Assembly (NCBI GenBank): GCA_964391025.1
Contig: CAYMKJ010000037.1
Coordinates: forward strand, 1 to 24,276
Direction: 5' to 3'
DNA length: 24,276 nt
DNA from: SHZI01 sp964391025
GTDB lineage: Bacteria > Pseudomonadota > Gammaproteobacteria > Steroidobacterales > GCA-2729495
Shown here: positions 1 to 7,592 of the stretch, in pieces
Layout: each line of letters begins with the position of its first letter
Numbering within the stretch: the stretch's first letter is position 1
Notes under the pieces: model-generated
Told to the model about the DNA's origin: nothing
Database searches by the model: none
The model's input: the letters and a program-made list of their open reading frames with translations, nothing else
Program-made: the position numbers and the translations under genes

Positions 1-468
1 GCGGACGGCCAGCGCGCGACCCAGCAGTGCCCGCCAGGAACCGGACGTCAGCTCGGCGAGAGAGCCGCCACGCAAGACGGCATCGAGGCCCGCTATCGGC
101 GCCTTCCGCGCCGGATCGACCCCTTCGATTACGGCGCCCGCCAGCTCACCGCCAACCGCCACCATGGCTTCGAGTTCGATGTACGGGGCTGCTGATTCGA
201 CGCCAGGAAACTCCTGTATGTCCGCGAGAATTTCGCGCCAGGCGGGTTCGCCGCTGCCGGTCAGCACCGCGGCATGACCTGTGATGGCCACCAGGCGCGA
301 GCGCAACTCGTTCTCAAACCCGTTCATGACCGAGAGCACGACGATCAGTGCCGCCACACCGAGTGCCACCCCGATAACTGAAGCAAGGGCCACGAGGGAG
401 GCAAACTGGTTCGTGCGTTGCGCACCCAGGTAGCGGAGGGCAATCCAGACGGTGGCTGGTCGCATCAT
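1..468 (-). CDS. lolC: Lipoprotein-releasing ABC transporter permease, LolC/LolE family (partial, N-terminal 156 residues)
   Basis: Inner-membrane permease of the LolCDE machine, which extracts mature lipoproteins from the inner membrane and passes them to LolA. The gene runs off the left edge, so only the N-terminal part is visible. It begins MMRPATVWIALRYLGAQR, followed by a first membrane segment at about residues 23-48 that contains GVALGVAALIVVLSVMNGFE. That segment followed by an E-L-R-S-R-L stretch is the hallmark of the LolC/E N-terminus. The start of the periplasmic domain follows. The ATG lies two bases after the sfsA stop, so the genes are probably co-transcribed; the Shine-Dalgarno is weak. 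A second ATG is three bases downstream. LolC and LolE are close paralogues and cannot be told apart from this part, so the symbol is provisional. lolD would be expected beyond the edge. Confidence 0.87.
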   Translation of the reverse strand, partial: MMRPATVWIALRYLGAQRTNQFASLVALASVIGVALGVAALIVVLSVMNGFENELRSRLVAITGHAAVLTGSGEPAWREILADIQEFPGVESAAPYIELEAMVAVGGELAGAVIEGVDPARKAPIAGLDAVLRGGSLAELTSGSWRALLGRALAVR

Positions 469-470
469 CG

Positions 471-1208
471 TCAGAGTGCCACCGGAATCCGCCGATCGAT
501 CCAGATCCCTTCCGGGGTGACGGTGGCGCCGATGGCCAGGAGATCCACGCCGTCAGCAGCGGCGGCACGCAGGGCGCGGCCGTAGACGGGATCCACTTCG
601 TCGGCGGGTGCCACGACGTCGACATCCGCGCGCTGGACGCAGAACAGAACCCCGGCCCGTGCGCCCGCCCGCCGCAGGACTGCCAGCTCCCGGGCATGGC
701 GCGACGCCCGTTCGCTCACCGCGTCGGGAAAAATGGCCCGTCGGCCGGTCACTGCCGCCGTCACGTTTTTGACTTCCAGGTAATAGTCCGGCAGGCCCGG
801 ACCTCGCAGGACGAAGTCGAACCGGACCCTGGCTGCGGGCACGCGGACCTCAGCCTGCAACTCCGTGTACCTACACAATTCTGGCAGCCGGCCGGCCTGC
901 ACGGCCGCCGCCGCCAGCTGATTGGTGCGGCCGGTGTGCACCCCGACCAGGGTGCCGGACTCGACCTCGACCAGTTCCCACGTGAAGGGGCAGCGCCGGC
1001 CAGGCCGGGCTGCGCGGCTGAGCCACACCGGCGAGTCGGGCGCCTGACAGCCGAGCATCGCCCCGGTGTTGGGGCAATGGGCCGTAACGATTGTGCCGTC
1101 TGGAAGTTGCACGTCGGCCAGGAAGCGCTGGTAGCGGCGCAGCAGCCGGCCTTCCTGCAGGGCCGCGGGGAAGCGAATGCCGGCAGGGCCGGGTTCGCCG
1201 CAGATCAC
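471..1208 (-). CDS. sfsA: SfsA family protein (sugar fermentation stimulation protein homologue)
   Basis: SfsA family member of 245 residues, close to the usual size of about 235. Family features are visible in order: an EGRLLRRYQRFLADV N-terminal OB-like stretch, VTAHCPNTGAM, then a nuclease-like core with RFDFVL, YLEVKNVT and RAIFPDAVSERASRH. The D...E-V-K arrangement resembles the PD-(D/E)XK fold. In E. coli SfsA was named for an effect on maltose metabolism and is described as DNA-binding; its biochemical role is not settled. The only in-frame start near the conserved N-terminus is a GTG at 1208, which overlaps the TGA of a 23-codon leader ORF by four bases. lolC follows two bases downstream. 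The family call is firm; the function is not. Confidence 0.92.
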   Translation of the reverse strand: MICGEPGPAGIRFPAALQEGRLLRRYQRFLADVQLPDGTIVTAHCPNTGAMLGCQAPDSPVWLSRAARPGRRCPFTWELVEVESGTLVGVHTGRTNQLAAAAVQAGRLPELCRYTELQAEVRVPAARVRFDFVLRGPGLPDYYLEVKNVTAAVTGRRAIFPDAVSERASRHARELAVLRRAGARAGVLFCVQRADVDVVAPADEVDPVYGRALRAAAADGVDLLAIGATVTPEGIWIDRRIPVAL

Positions 1209-1276
1209 CCGGCAACCGCCAACCCAGACCGGACGGTGGAACCGGGCAGGTAGCGCATTTTTTCAGCCAAGTCCAT
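1205..1276 (-). other. Possible 23-residue leader ORF coupled to sfsA
   Basis: A short frame opens with ATG at 1276 (a second ATG is at 1258, after a run of A) and stops with TGA at 1207-1205. It reads MDLAEKMRYLPGSTVRSG and five further residues. Its stop overlaps the GTG start of sfsA in the GTGA arrangement typical of translational coupling. No strong Shine-Dalgarno is visible and I recognise no homologue, so it may be chance. Confidence 0.25.
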
Positions 1277-1311
1277 GGGATAGGTCGTTTATCTGAGGGA
1301 AGACCGAGTGC

Positions 1312-1317
1312 TATATT
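1312..1317 (+). promoter_or_regulatory. Possible -10 element for the small secreted protein gene
   Basis: TATATT sits about 36 bases before the ATG at 1353, inside the 144-base gap between the divergent sfsA and small-protein genes. No good -35 element is present at the usual spacing (TTATCT at 1289-1294 is poor). The Shine-Dalgarno GGAGAGG at 1341-1347 is strong and fixes the start at 1353. Confidence 0.35.
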
Positions 1318-1352
1318 CGACGGCGCAAGCGAGCACGCCTGGAGAGGTTAGC

Positions 1353-1664
1353 ATGGCTTCAAGTACCCGAGCCCTCGTGATTACCCTGACCCTCGGACTG
1401 GGACTGTCATCGGTCGCCACCGTCTGCAGCACCGGCGGGACGGCCCGCGCGGACACCCTGCTGATCGAAGGCGTGGACGCTGCCCAACCGACAGCCGCCG
1501 AGCGGCCGAAACGCGGCAGCAGCATGGCCAGCGTCGAGGCGCGCTTCGGCGCCCCCGGTACCCGCTCCAGTGCGGTGGGCAAGCCACCGATCACCCGCTG
1601 GGACTACGCCAACTTCGCCGTCTATTTCGAATACGACCACGTCCTGCATTCGGTTCGCCGCTAG
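1353..1664 (+). CDS. Small secreted protein of unknown function, BamE/SmpA-like tail
   Basis: A 103-residue protein with a Sec signal peptide: MASSTR, a hydrophobic core at about residues 7-24 and a likely cleavage after ARA at residue 33. The mature part is only about 70 residues. Its C-terminal half reads RGSSMASVEARFGAP and then WDYANFAVYFEYDHVLHSV. The pattern of a Gly/Met-x-x-V-x-x-x-F-G-x-P helix followed by aromatic strands is seen in BamE/SmpA-like domains. There is no lipobox, so it is probably a free periplasmic protein. An in-frame ATG 45 bases upstream lacks a ribosome site; the GGAGAGG at 1341-1347 supports this start. mfd begins 57 bases downstream on the same strand. Function is unknown. 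Confidence 0.75.
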   Translation: MASSTRALVITLTLGLGLSSVATVCSTGGTARADTLLIEGVDAAQPTAAERPKRGSSMASVEARFGAPGTRSSAVGKPPITRWDYANFAVYFEYDHVLHSVRR

Positions 1665-1685
1665 CCCCCGCTAGGTTGCCATCGG

Positions 1686-1721
1686 TGGGATAATGCCGGA
1701 CCCGCCGGAGAGCGGGTCCCT
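1686..1721 (+). promoter_or_regulatory. Extended -10 and strong hairpin at the mfd start
   Basis: TGGGATAAT at 1686-1694 matches an extended -10 element (TGN followed by a near-consensus hexamer) and could start a transcript near 1701. A perfect 8-bp stem follows: GGACCCGC at 1698-1705 pairs with GCGGGTCC at 1712-1719, with the six-base loop CGGAGA. The hairpin ends two bases before the mfd ATG and holds the only plausible Shine-Dalgarno (GGAG, 1707-1710) in its loop. A transcript started near 1701 would lose part of the 5' arm; read-through from the upstream gene would carry all of it. Confidence 0.45.
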
Positions 1722-4700
1722 ATGACCGGCATCCCGCCTCTTTCCCCATCTTTGCTGCCCCTGCCCCTGCCCCTGCCCTCCGCCCCTGGCGGCCGCCGAG
1801 ACTGGGCGGGGTTGGCCACCTGCGGCCACGCGCTGGGGCTTGCCGCCCTGCGCCCGGCAAGCACGGCCTTCTGGCTCATCATCGTGCCGACAGTCGCCCG
1901 TGCCGAAGCGCTCGAGTCGGAACTGCGCTATTTCGCGAGCCGGCCCCCCCGCATCGCCCTGTTTCCCGACACCGAGGTTCTGCCCTACGACACCTTCAGC
2001 CCCCACCAGGACCTGATCTCCCGCCGGCTGACGGTCCTGCGGGATGTGGCGACAGGCCGCATCGATACGCTGCTCGTTGCGGCGTCCACGCTACTGCCGC
2101 GGCTGCCGCCGGTCCGGTACATCGGTGGTTACAGCGTTGCCCTTGCGACCGGCCAGAAACTGCGGCCCGAACAGCTGCGCCTCCAGCTCGAAACCTCCGG
2201 CTACCAGCGGGTCTCCCAGGTGCTCGAGCACGGCGATTTCGCGGTCCGCGGTTCCCTGCTCGATTTCTACCCCATGGGCTCGGCCCTGCCGGTGCGGGTG
2301 GATTTCCTCGACGACGAGATCGACACCCTGCGGCAGTTCGACCCCGACTCCCAGCTCTCCGGCACCGCGCTCCAGTCCCTCGAAACCCTGCCCGCGAGAG
2401 AAATGCCCGTGGATGGCGAAGCTATCAAGCAGTTCCGCCAGGCGTACCGCCGCCGCTTCGAAGGCAATCCAGCGCGCTCCAGCATTTATCGCGAGGTGTC
2501 CGAGGGCCGGATGCCGGGGGGCGTGGAAAATTACCTGCCGCTCTTCTTTGAAGACACCGCGCTGCTCTGGGACTACCTGCCCAAAGAGCGCCTCACCATC
2601 GCACTGGGCGATCCCGAAGGACTGCTCGCGCCTGCCTGGCAGCAGATCAACGAACGGTTCCAGGATTCCCGGGAAGATTCGGAGCGGCCAGCTCTGGAGC
2701 CCCACGAACTCAACGGTACGCCAACTGAACACGTCGCGCGCATCGCCGGTGCCCCGCTGCTGGTATTGGATCCCGGCACGCCGGATCCCACGGCCAGTGA
2801 GGACCGGGCCGCCACCGCCGGCCTTGCGCCGCTCCCGCAGCTGTTACTGGACCCGCGCGCTGATGAGCCCACGCATCGGCTGCGGGATTTCATTCGCAGC
2901 TTCACCGGCCGCATTCTGTTCGCGGCCGAGTCGCCGGGGCGCCGGGAGATGCTCGCTGACCTGCTGCGCCAGGAAGCCGTGCCGTCCGCCGAAGCCGCCG
3001 GTTGGGAAGACTTCCTGGGCTCAGCCCGTCCTGCGATGGTCTGCATCGCCCCGCTGAGCCAGGGCCTGCTTTTGCGTGCTGCCGGCATCGCGATCATCAC
3101 GGAGCGGGAGCTCTACGGCGAGCGGCCGCGCGGCCGGCGCCGTCAACGCCGCGTCCGGGACCCGGAACAGATTCTCAGCGACCTGACCGATCTGCACCCG
3201 GGCGCACCCATTGTCCATGTGAACCACGGCGTTGGCCGCTACCGCGGCCTGACCACCATCACGATCGATACGCTGCCCACGGAATTCCTGACCCTGGAAT
3301 ACGCGGGGGGCGACCTGCTGCACGTGCCCGTGGCTTCCCTGCACATGGTGTCCCGGTACACCGGGACCTCCGCGGAGGAAGCGCCCTTGCACCGGTTGGG
3401 CGGCGACCAGTGGGACAAGGCACGGCGCAAGGCAGCAGCTCGCATCAGGGATGTCGCAGCCGAGCTGCTCGAGCTTTATGCCAAACGGGCGGCCCGGCAG
3501 ACCGTCCGGCCAGCCGCTGCCCAACACGACTACGCGGCCTTTGCCGCGGGCTTCCCCTTCGAGCCCACGGAGGACCAGGCCCTGGCCATCGAGGCCGTCG
3601 TCAGCGATCTCACCAGCGGCAAACCGATGGATCGCCTCGTCTGCGGCGACGTGGGCTTCGGCAAGACCGAAGTTGCGCTGCGCGCCGCGTTCATGGCGGT
3701 GTCGGGAGGACGACAGGTGGCCGTACTGGTGCCGACCACACTGCTGGCCCAGCAGCACTACCAGACCTTTGCCGACCGCTTCGCTGACTGGCCCGTCACC
3801 GTCGAGGTGCTGTCCCGGTTCCGCTCCACCCAGGAAAGCCGCAAGGTCATGGATGGGGCACAAGCCGGCAGCGTGGATATCGTCATCGGCACGCACCGGC
3901 TGCTCCAGGGCGACATGCGTTTCAAGAACCTGGGCCTGATCATCGTCGACGAGGAGCACCGTTTCGGCGTCCGGGACAAGGAACGGCTCAAGGCCCTGCG
4001 TATCGACGCCGACGTCCTCACGCTGACCGCCACACCGATTCCCCGCACGCTTAACATGGCACTCGGGCGCCTGCGGGATCTGTCGCTCATTGCCACACCC
4101 CCGGAGACGCGGCTGAGTATCAAGACCTTCGTCACCCGCTTCGAAGCCCGGGTGGTGCGCGAGGCTTGTCTGCGCGAGCTGAAACGTGGCGGCCAGGTGT
4201 ACTTCGTCCACAACCACATCGAGGACATCGAGAAGGTCGCCGCGGATCTCGCCAAGCTGGTCCCCGAAGCGCGGATGGAAGTGGCACACGGGCAAATGCG
4301 GGAACGGGACCTCGAGCAGATCATGCTCGACTTCCACCACCGACGCTTCCACATCCTGGTCTGCACGGCGATCATCGAGAGCGGCCTGGACATCCCCTCG
4401 GCGAATACCATCATCATCAATCGGGCAGATCGCTTCGGCCTGGCCCAGCTGCACCAGCTGCGCGGCCGGGTCGGACGCTCACACCATCAGGCGTTCGCCT
4501 ACCTGCTGGCGCCGCCGCGGGAGGCACTGACGGCCGATGCGGTCAAGCGGCTCGATGCCATCGCCGCCCTGGAGGACCTGGGGTCCGGCTTCATGCTGGC
4601 CACCCACGACATGGAGATCAGGGGTGCCGGCGAACTGCTGGGCGAGGACCAGAGCGGCCAGATCCAGGAGATTGGCTTCGAGCTCTACAACGACATGCTG

Positions 4701-5255
4701 GCCCGGACCGTCAAGGCGCTGCAGGAAGGCCTGGAGCCCGACCTGGACAACGCGATGGCACCGGTGACCGAGATCAATCTGCACCTCCCCGCCCTCCTGC
4801 CGGACGACTATCTGAACGACGTGCACCTGCGCCTCGTGCACTACAAGCGGATCGCGAGTGCCCGCAGTAATGAGACCCTGCGGGAATTGCAGGTGGAACT
4901 GGTGGATCGCTTCGGCCCCCTGCCGGAACCCACCCGCTACCTGTTCCGCATGACGGCGCTGCGCCTGCGGGCGGAACCGCTGTCCATCCGGCGGCTCGAT
5001 GCGAGCGCGGTCGGCGGCTTTGTCGAGTTCGGGCCCCGGACGACGCTCAGCCCCGCCTGGATCGTGACCCAGCTGCGTAATGCGCCCATGACCTACCGCC
5101 TGGACCGCCAGCAGAAATTCCGGTTTTCAGCCGAGCTGGAGGAACCGGAGGAGCGGTTCGCCTTCGTCGAGCAGCTGATCAGCGAGATGCTCGCGCATCA
5201 GGAGAAGCGCGAGGCGCCTGGCCGGGAGACTGCCGTCAGCCAGCGTCAGCGCTGA
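1722..5255 (+). CDS. mfd: Transcription-repair coupling factor
   Basis: Mfd is a cytoplasmic DNA translocase that removes RNA polymerase stalled at lesions and recruits UvrA. At 1177 residues it is close to the E. coli length of 1148. Domains in order: a UvrB-like N-terminal region with LPYDTFSPHQD; the RNA polymerase interaction region beginning near IVHVNHGVGRYRGL; a RecG-like helicase core with Walker A GDVGFGKT at residues 642-649, DEEH at 743-746, TATPIPRT and the QLRGRVGR arginine-finger motif; and a C-terminal TRCF domain. Before the first conserved block is a proline/leucine-rich tail containing four exact CTGCCC repeats. The Shine-Dalgarno is in a hairpin loop. It converges on the ATPase gene at 5355. 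In E. coli, mfd also lies close to lolCDE and ldtC. Confidence 0.97.
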   Translation: MTGIPPLSPSLLPLPLPLPSAPGGRRDWAGLATCGHALGLAALRPASTAFWLIIVPTVARAEALESELRYFASRPPRIALFPDTEVLPYDTFSPHQDLISRRLTVLRDVATGRIDTLLVAASTLLPRLPPVRYIGGYSVALATGQKLRPEQLRLQLETSGYQRVSQVLEHGDFAVRGSLLDFYPMGSALPVRVDFLDDEIDTLRQFDPDSQLSGTALQSLETLPAREMPVDGEAIKQFRQAYRRRFEGNPARSSIYREVSEGRMPGGVENYLPLFFEDTALLWDYLPKERLTIALGDPEGLLAPAWQQINERFQDSREDSERPALEPHELNGTPTEHVARIAGAPLLVLDPGTPDPTASEDRAATAGLAPLPQLLLDPRADEPTHRLRDFIRSFTGRILFAAESPGRREMLADLLRQEAVPSAEAAGWEDFLGSARPAMVCIAPLSQGLLLRAAGIAIITERELYGERPRGRRRQRRVRDPEQILSDLTDLHPGAPIVHVNHGVGRYRGLTTITIDTLPTEFLTLEYAGGDLLHVPVASLHMVSRYTGTSAEEAPLHRLGGDQWDKARRKAAARIRDVAAELLELYAKRAARQTVRPAAAQHDYAAFAAGFPFEPTEDQALAIEAVVSDLTSGKPMDRLVCGDVGFGKTEVALRAAFMAVSGGRQVAVLVPTTLLAQQHYQTFADRFADWPVTVEVLSRFRSTQESRKVMDGAQAGSVDIVIGTHRLLQGDMRFKNLGLIIVDEEHRFGVRDKERLKALRIDADVLTLTATPIPRTLNMALGRLRDLSLIATPPETRLSIKTFVTRFEARVVREACLRELKRGGQVYFVHNHIEDIEKVAADLAKLVPEARMEVAHGQMRERDLEQIMLDFHHRRFHILVCTAIIESGLDIPSANTIIINRADRFGLAQLHQLRGRVGRSHHQAFAYLLAPPREALTADAVKRLDAIAALEDLGSGFMLATHDMEIRGAGELLGEDQSGQIQEIGFELYNDMLARTVKALQEGLEPDLDNAMAPVTEINLHLPALLPDDYLNDVHLRLVHYKRIASARSNETLRELQVELVDRFGPLPEPTRYLFRMTALRLRAEPLSIRRLDASAVGGFVEFGPRTTLSPAWIVTQLRNAPMTYRLDRQQKFRFSAELEEPEERFAFVEQLISEMLAHQEKREAPGRETAVSQRQR
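1755..1778 (+). repeat. Hexanucleotide tandem repeat (CTGCCC x4) inside the mfd 5' end
   Basis: Four perfect in-frame copies of CTGCCC encode Leu-Pro x4 near residues 12-19 of Mfd. Since the unit is six bases, a gain or loss of copies changes the length of the N-terminal tail without breaking the frame. Confidence 0.85.
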
Positions 5256-5354
5256 CGGGCTGGTAACCCACATCAGGTCGTCCTGGTGATCAGCCAGCGC
5301 GCGCTCCGCCACCCGCAGTTCGTAGACCTGCTGCAGGTTCAGGCGGTTTGGCCC

Positions 5355-6527
5355 CTACAGTCTGGCCAGCTCTTCCGCCAGCTCCCGCACGCCGATCGCT
5401 TCGATGCCTTCGCCCATGGGATAGCGGTCCGCGCCTGAATAGACCACGAATGCCCGGGCAGGCTGCAGATCCTCCAGCGAATTGTAGAAACCCCGCCCGG
5501 GTTTTGTTGTCAGCCCGTGCTTGATCTTGATCGCCCACAGGCCATGCCGCCCGCCCAGCTCCAGCACCAGATCGATCTCTGCCCCGGCAGCCGTGCCGTA
5601 GAAACTGGCCTGCACCCGCTCCGGCGCTGCCGCAAGCAGGGATTCGATGACAAATCCTTCCCAGCTCTTCCCGATGACGGGATGCCCTGCCAACTCGTGC
5701 CTGTCTTCGATGCCAAGCAGCGCGTGCAACAAGCCGCTGTCACGCACGTAGGTCTTGGGTGATTTCACCAGTCGCTTGCCAATATTGACATGCTGCGGCG
5801 GCAGGCGGCGGACCAGCAGCAGGTCCACCAGAAGGCTGACATAGCTCGTGACCGTCGGCGCGCTGACGGAGAGCCCTCCCGCCAGGCGCGAGGCATTGAG
5901 CAGCGTGCCCTGGTTATGCGCCAGCATCGTCCATAGCCGCTCCAGCATTTCGGCCGGAATGCGCGGCCCGAATTGCGGCACGTCCCGCTCCAGATAGGTA
6001 CGAATGAAGCCGCGGCGCAGGCGAAAGCTGTCGGCGGCACTTTTCGCCAGATAGCTGTCCGGAAAGCCGCCGCGCACCCACAGGCGGTTCATGGCTTGCT
6101 TCTCGTCGCCAACTTCCAGAATGTTCAGCGGTCCGAGATCGACATACTCGATGCGGCCGGCCAGGCTCTCTCCGGATTGGCGCAGCAGGTCGATGGAAGC
6201 GGAACCGAGCACCAGAAAACGCCCCGTGCGCAGGCCTTTGCGCCGCCCCCGGTCGATCAGCCCACGCAGCGTCTGAAACAGCTCTGGTACGCGGTGGATT
6301 TCATCGAGTATGACCAGCTTGTCCTCGTGGCCGCTCAGAAAGAGTTCCGGATCCCTGAGCTTGTCCCGGTCAGTCTTCGATTCGAGGTCGAGATACAGGG
6401 ACGGCCTGGTTTCGGCCAGCTCATGCGCCAGGGTGGTCTTGCCCACCTGGCGTGGTCCGATGAGAGCCACGGTCGCCTGGCGGGCCAGGGCAGCTTCTAC
6501 CTTATGGATGGCGTTGCGCGGTATCAT
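5355..6527 (-). CDS. AAA family ATPase with C-terminal DUF4143 (nuclease-like) domain
   Basis: A 390-residue AAA-DUF4143 protein, a family common in accessory regions with no settled function. Walker A is GPRQVGKTT (24-32), Walker B LVILDEIH (71-78), and a sensor-like LGSAS lies near 108-112. A winged-helix-like stretch around 205-235 is followed by RDSGLLHALLGI (262-273), typical of DUF4143. The C-terminal fold resembles a restriction endonuclease, with E290, D319 in GAEIDLVLE and K336. The usual E-x-K pair reads AIKIK (332-336), so Lys replaces the expected Glu and nuclease activity is doubtful. The ATG lies directly at the edge of an AT-rich palindrome that contains the likely promoter. 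No antitoxin or partner gene is seen, and the gene is flanked by unrelated genes. Transfer into this locus is my inference. Confidence 0.85.
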   Translation of the reverse strand: MIPRNAIHKVEAALARQATVALIGPRQVGKTTLAHELAETRPSLYLDLESKTDRDKLRDPELFLSGHEDKLVILDEIHRVPELFQTLRGLIDRGRRKGLRTGRFLVLGSASIDLLRQSGESLAGRIEYVDLGPLNILEVGDEKQAMNRLWVRGGFPDSYLAKSAADSFRLRRGFIRTYLERDVPQFGPRIPAEMLERLWTMLAHNQGTLLNASRLAGGLSVSAPTVTSYVSLLVDLLLVRRLPPQHVNIGKRLVKSPKTYVRDSGLLHALLGIEDRHELAGHPVIGKSWEGFVIESLLAAAPERVQASFYGTAAGAEIDLVLELGGRHGLWAIKIKHGLTTKPGRGFYNSLEDLQPARAFVVYSGADRYPMGEGIEAIGVRELAEELARL

Positions 6528-6566
6528 CCTTGCATATTAAAAACATAGTTTTTCATTTGCAAGGAT
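6526..6566 (-). promoter_or_regulatory. 41-bp imperfect palindrome containing the ATPase promoter
   Basis: The outer arms ATCCTTGCA (6526-6534) and TGCAAGGAT (6558-6566) are perfect inverted repeats. The inner arms AAAAAC and GTTTTT flank a three-base centre. Only the four-base joints between inner and outer arms are imperfect, with two mismatches per arm. Reading the minus strand, TTGCAA (6562-6557) and TAATAT (6539-6534) form -35 and -10 elements with a 17-base spacer. That places the start point near 6527, at the ATG itself. The symmetry suggests an operator for a dimeric repressor overlapping the promoter. The stretch is far richer in A+T than its surroundings. Confidence 0.6.
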
Positions 6567-6607
6567 ACTTGTTCTGATTCTTAGCACCACATATCCGCTG
6601 TCAGAAG

Positions 6608-6695
6608 GCCCGCTCGGCCCTCTCGCTACGGAACTTCGGGGGAGTCTTTCACCGCGAGCGGGCTGGTCCGTCGCGTCACGCCGGTGACGACCGGC
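6608..6695. other. Two GC-rich inverted repeats downstream of the methyltransferase gene
   Basis: The 195-base gap between the ATPase start and the methyltransferase stop holds two structures besides the palindrome. One has 9-bp arms, GCCCGCTCG (6608-6616) and CGAGCGGGC (6655-6663), with a 38-base loop. The other is a compact hairpin, GCCGGT (6680-6685) and ACCGGC (6690-6695), with a four-base loop. Neither is followed by a T tract on either strand. They may protect or end the methyltransferase transcript, but this is weak. Confidence 0.3.
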
Positions 6696-6722
6696 AAGCG
6701 TTACAGACTGGTCGCCCGCTAC

Positions 6723-7556
6723 TCAGGCGTCCCTGACCATCAGGGCGTAGCGGTGGCCGGAACCCAGCCACGAAAGCATCGGGTCCGCCACGAGCTGCAT
6801 GCCGTGCTCGCGGGCAATTCCCGCCACCTCCCGGGACGTCATGGTCAGCTTTGGCGGCCGGCCGCGCCACTGGCGAAGGCGGTTCTTCGGAGAATAGTGG
6901 TCGAAGAAGGTCATGAGCACGTAGCTGCGCGCCACCCTTAGCAGCTCGCGCAGCAGGCGATGCCGCTCGTCCACCGTCGGCAGATGGTGGCTCAGGCGCA
7001 CGCAGGCCACCCCGTCCACCCCACCGTCGCGGATGGGGATGTGAAATCCAGAGGCGGCCAGCAGGACCCGAGGCGTGGGTAGCGGCGGGCGCTGGCCGGC
7101 GTGGAGCAACTGGCCCCAGCCGGTGTCGGCCTGGATCAGGAACCGGGCCCAGGGCGCGAAGGACGGGCTCAACCGGCCGCCACCGCAGGGCAGTTCCAGC
7201 AGGGTGTCCACCCGCCCGCGAGCACCGATGAGCCGGGCGATAAGCTGCCGCTCGCGAAAGGTGCTCATGCGCTTGAACAGGCGGACCTCGTAGGCCCGGT
7301 TGTACTCTACGGCCGGATCGAGTTCGGCGTAGTTCTCCTGGTACTCCTGGCTGGACAGCTCCGCATTGGCGGTTCCCCAGGTCTCGGCAGTGCCCCGCCG
7401 GGCGAGATCGAAGACGCCGCTGCGCTCGGGAAACTCCGCCTTGCAGCTGACGCAACGCAGGCCCGCATCGGTCCAGTGGACGGCGGCCTGGCACCAGGGG
7501 CAGGCCAGGATCTTCAGGATTGGGTTGAGCGCGGGCGGGGCTGCGACTGGCGACAT
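6723..7556 (-). CDS. Class I SAM-dependent methyltransferase with N-terminal zinc ribbon
   Basis: A 277-residue predicted methyltransferase. The N-terminus has a Trm112-like zinc ribbon: CPWC at residues 19-22 and CVSC at 35-38, then the EFPERSGVFDL tail that usually follows such ribbons. The Rossmann-type core has motif I LLELPCGGGRLS at 119-130, a FHIPIRDGGVDGVACVRLSHHL stretch equivalent to motifs III-IV, and a late strand SYVLMTFFDHYSP. Cys replaces one position of the usual E-x-G-x-G-x-G motif. The substrate is unknown. Similar ribbon methyltransferases act on RNA bases, quinones or glycans. It is divergent from a kinase-like gene only 36 bases away, which suggests joint regulation. GAGAG before the ATG is a good ribosome site. 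Confidence 0.8.
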   Translation of the reverse strand: MSPVAAPPALNPILKILACPWCQAAVHWTDAGLRCVSCKAEFPERSGVFDLARRGTAETWGTANAELSSQEYQENYAELDPAVEYNRAYEVRLFKRMSTFRERQLIARLIGARGRVDTLLELPCGGGRLSPSFAPWARFLIQADTGWGQLLHAGQRPPLPTPRVLLAASGFHIPIRDGGVDGVACVRLSHHLPTVDERHRLLRELLRVARSYVLMTFFDHYSPKNRLRQWRGRPPKLTMTSREVAGIAREHGMQLVADPMLSWLGSGHRYALMVRDA

Positions 7557-7592
7557 CTCTCATGATGCTAACATCAAGCCGCTCCCGGAGCG

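Noticed and set aside
3021..4454. A 477-codon open frame on the minus strand opposite mfd
   Set aside because: It lies fully inside the well-supported mfd gene, has no recognisable domain, and long antisense frames are expected in GC-rich coding DNA.
5245..5256. Perfect palindrome GTCAGCGCTGAC at the mfd stop codon as a terminator
   Set aside because: A 12-bp palindrome leaves almost no loop, and no T tract follows.
5127..5354. Minus-strand frame after the ATPase stop, with LNLQQVYELRVAERALA, as a possible remnant or antitoxin
   Set aside because: It runs into the antisense of mfd, has only a GTG start, and matches no family I can name. The 99-base gap between the convergent mfd and ATPase genes otherwise shows nothing.
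6630..6636. GGAACTT on the plus strand as a second sigma-E promoter
   Set aside because: No TCT-type -10 element lies at the required spacing and the next gene in that direction is on the other strand.
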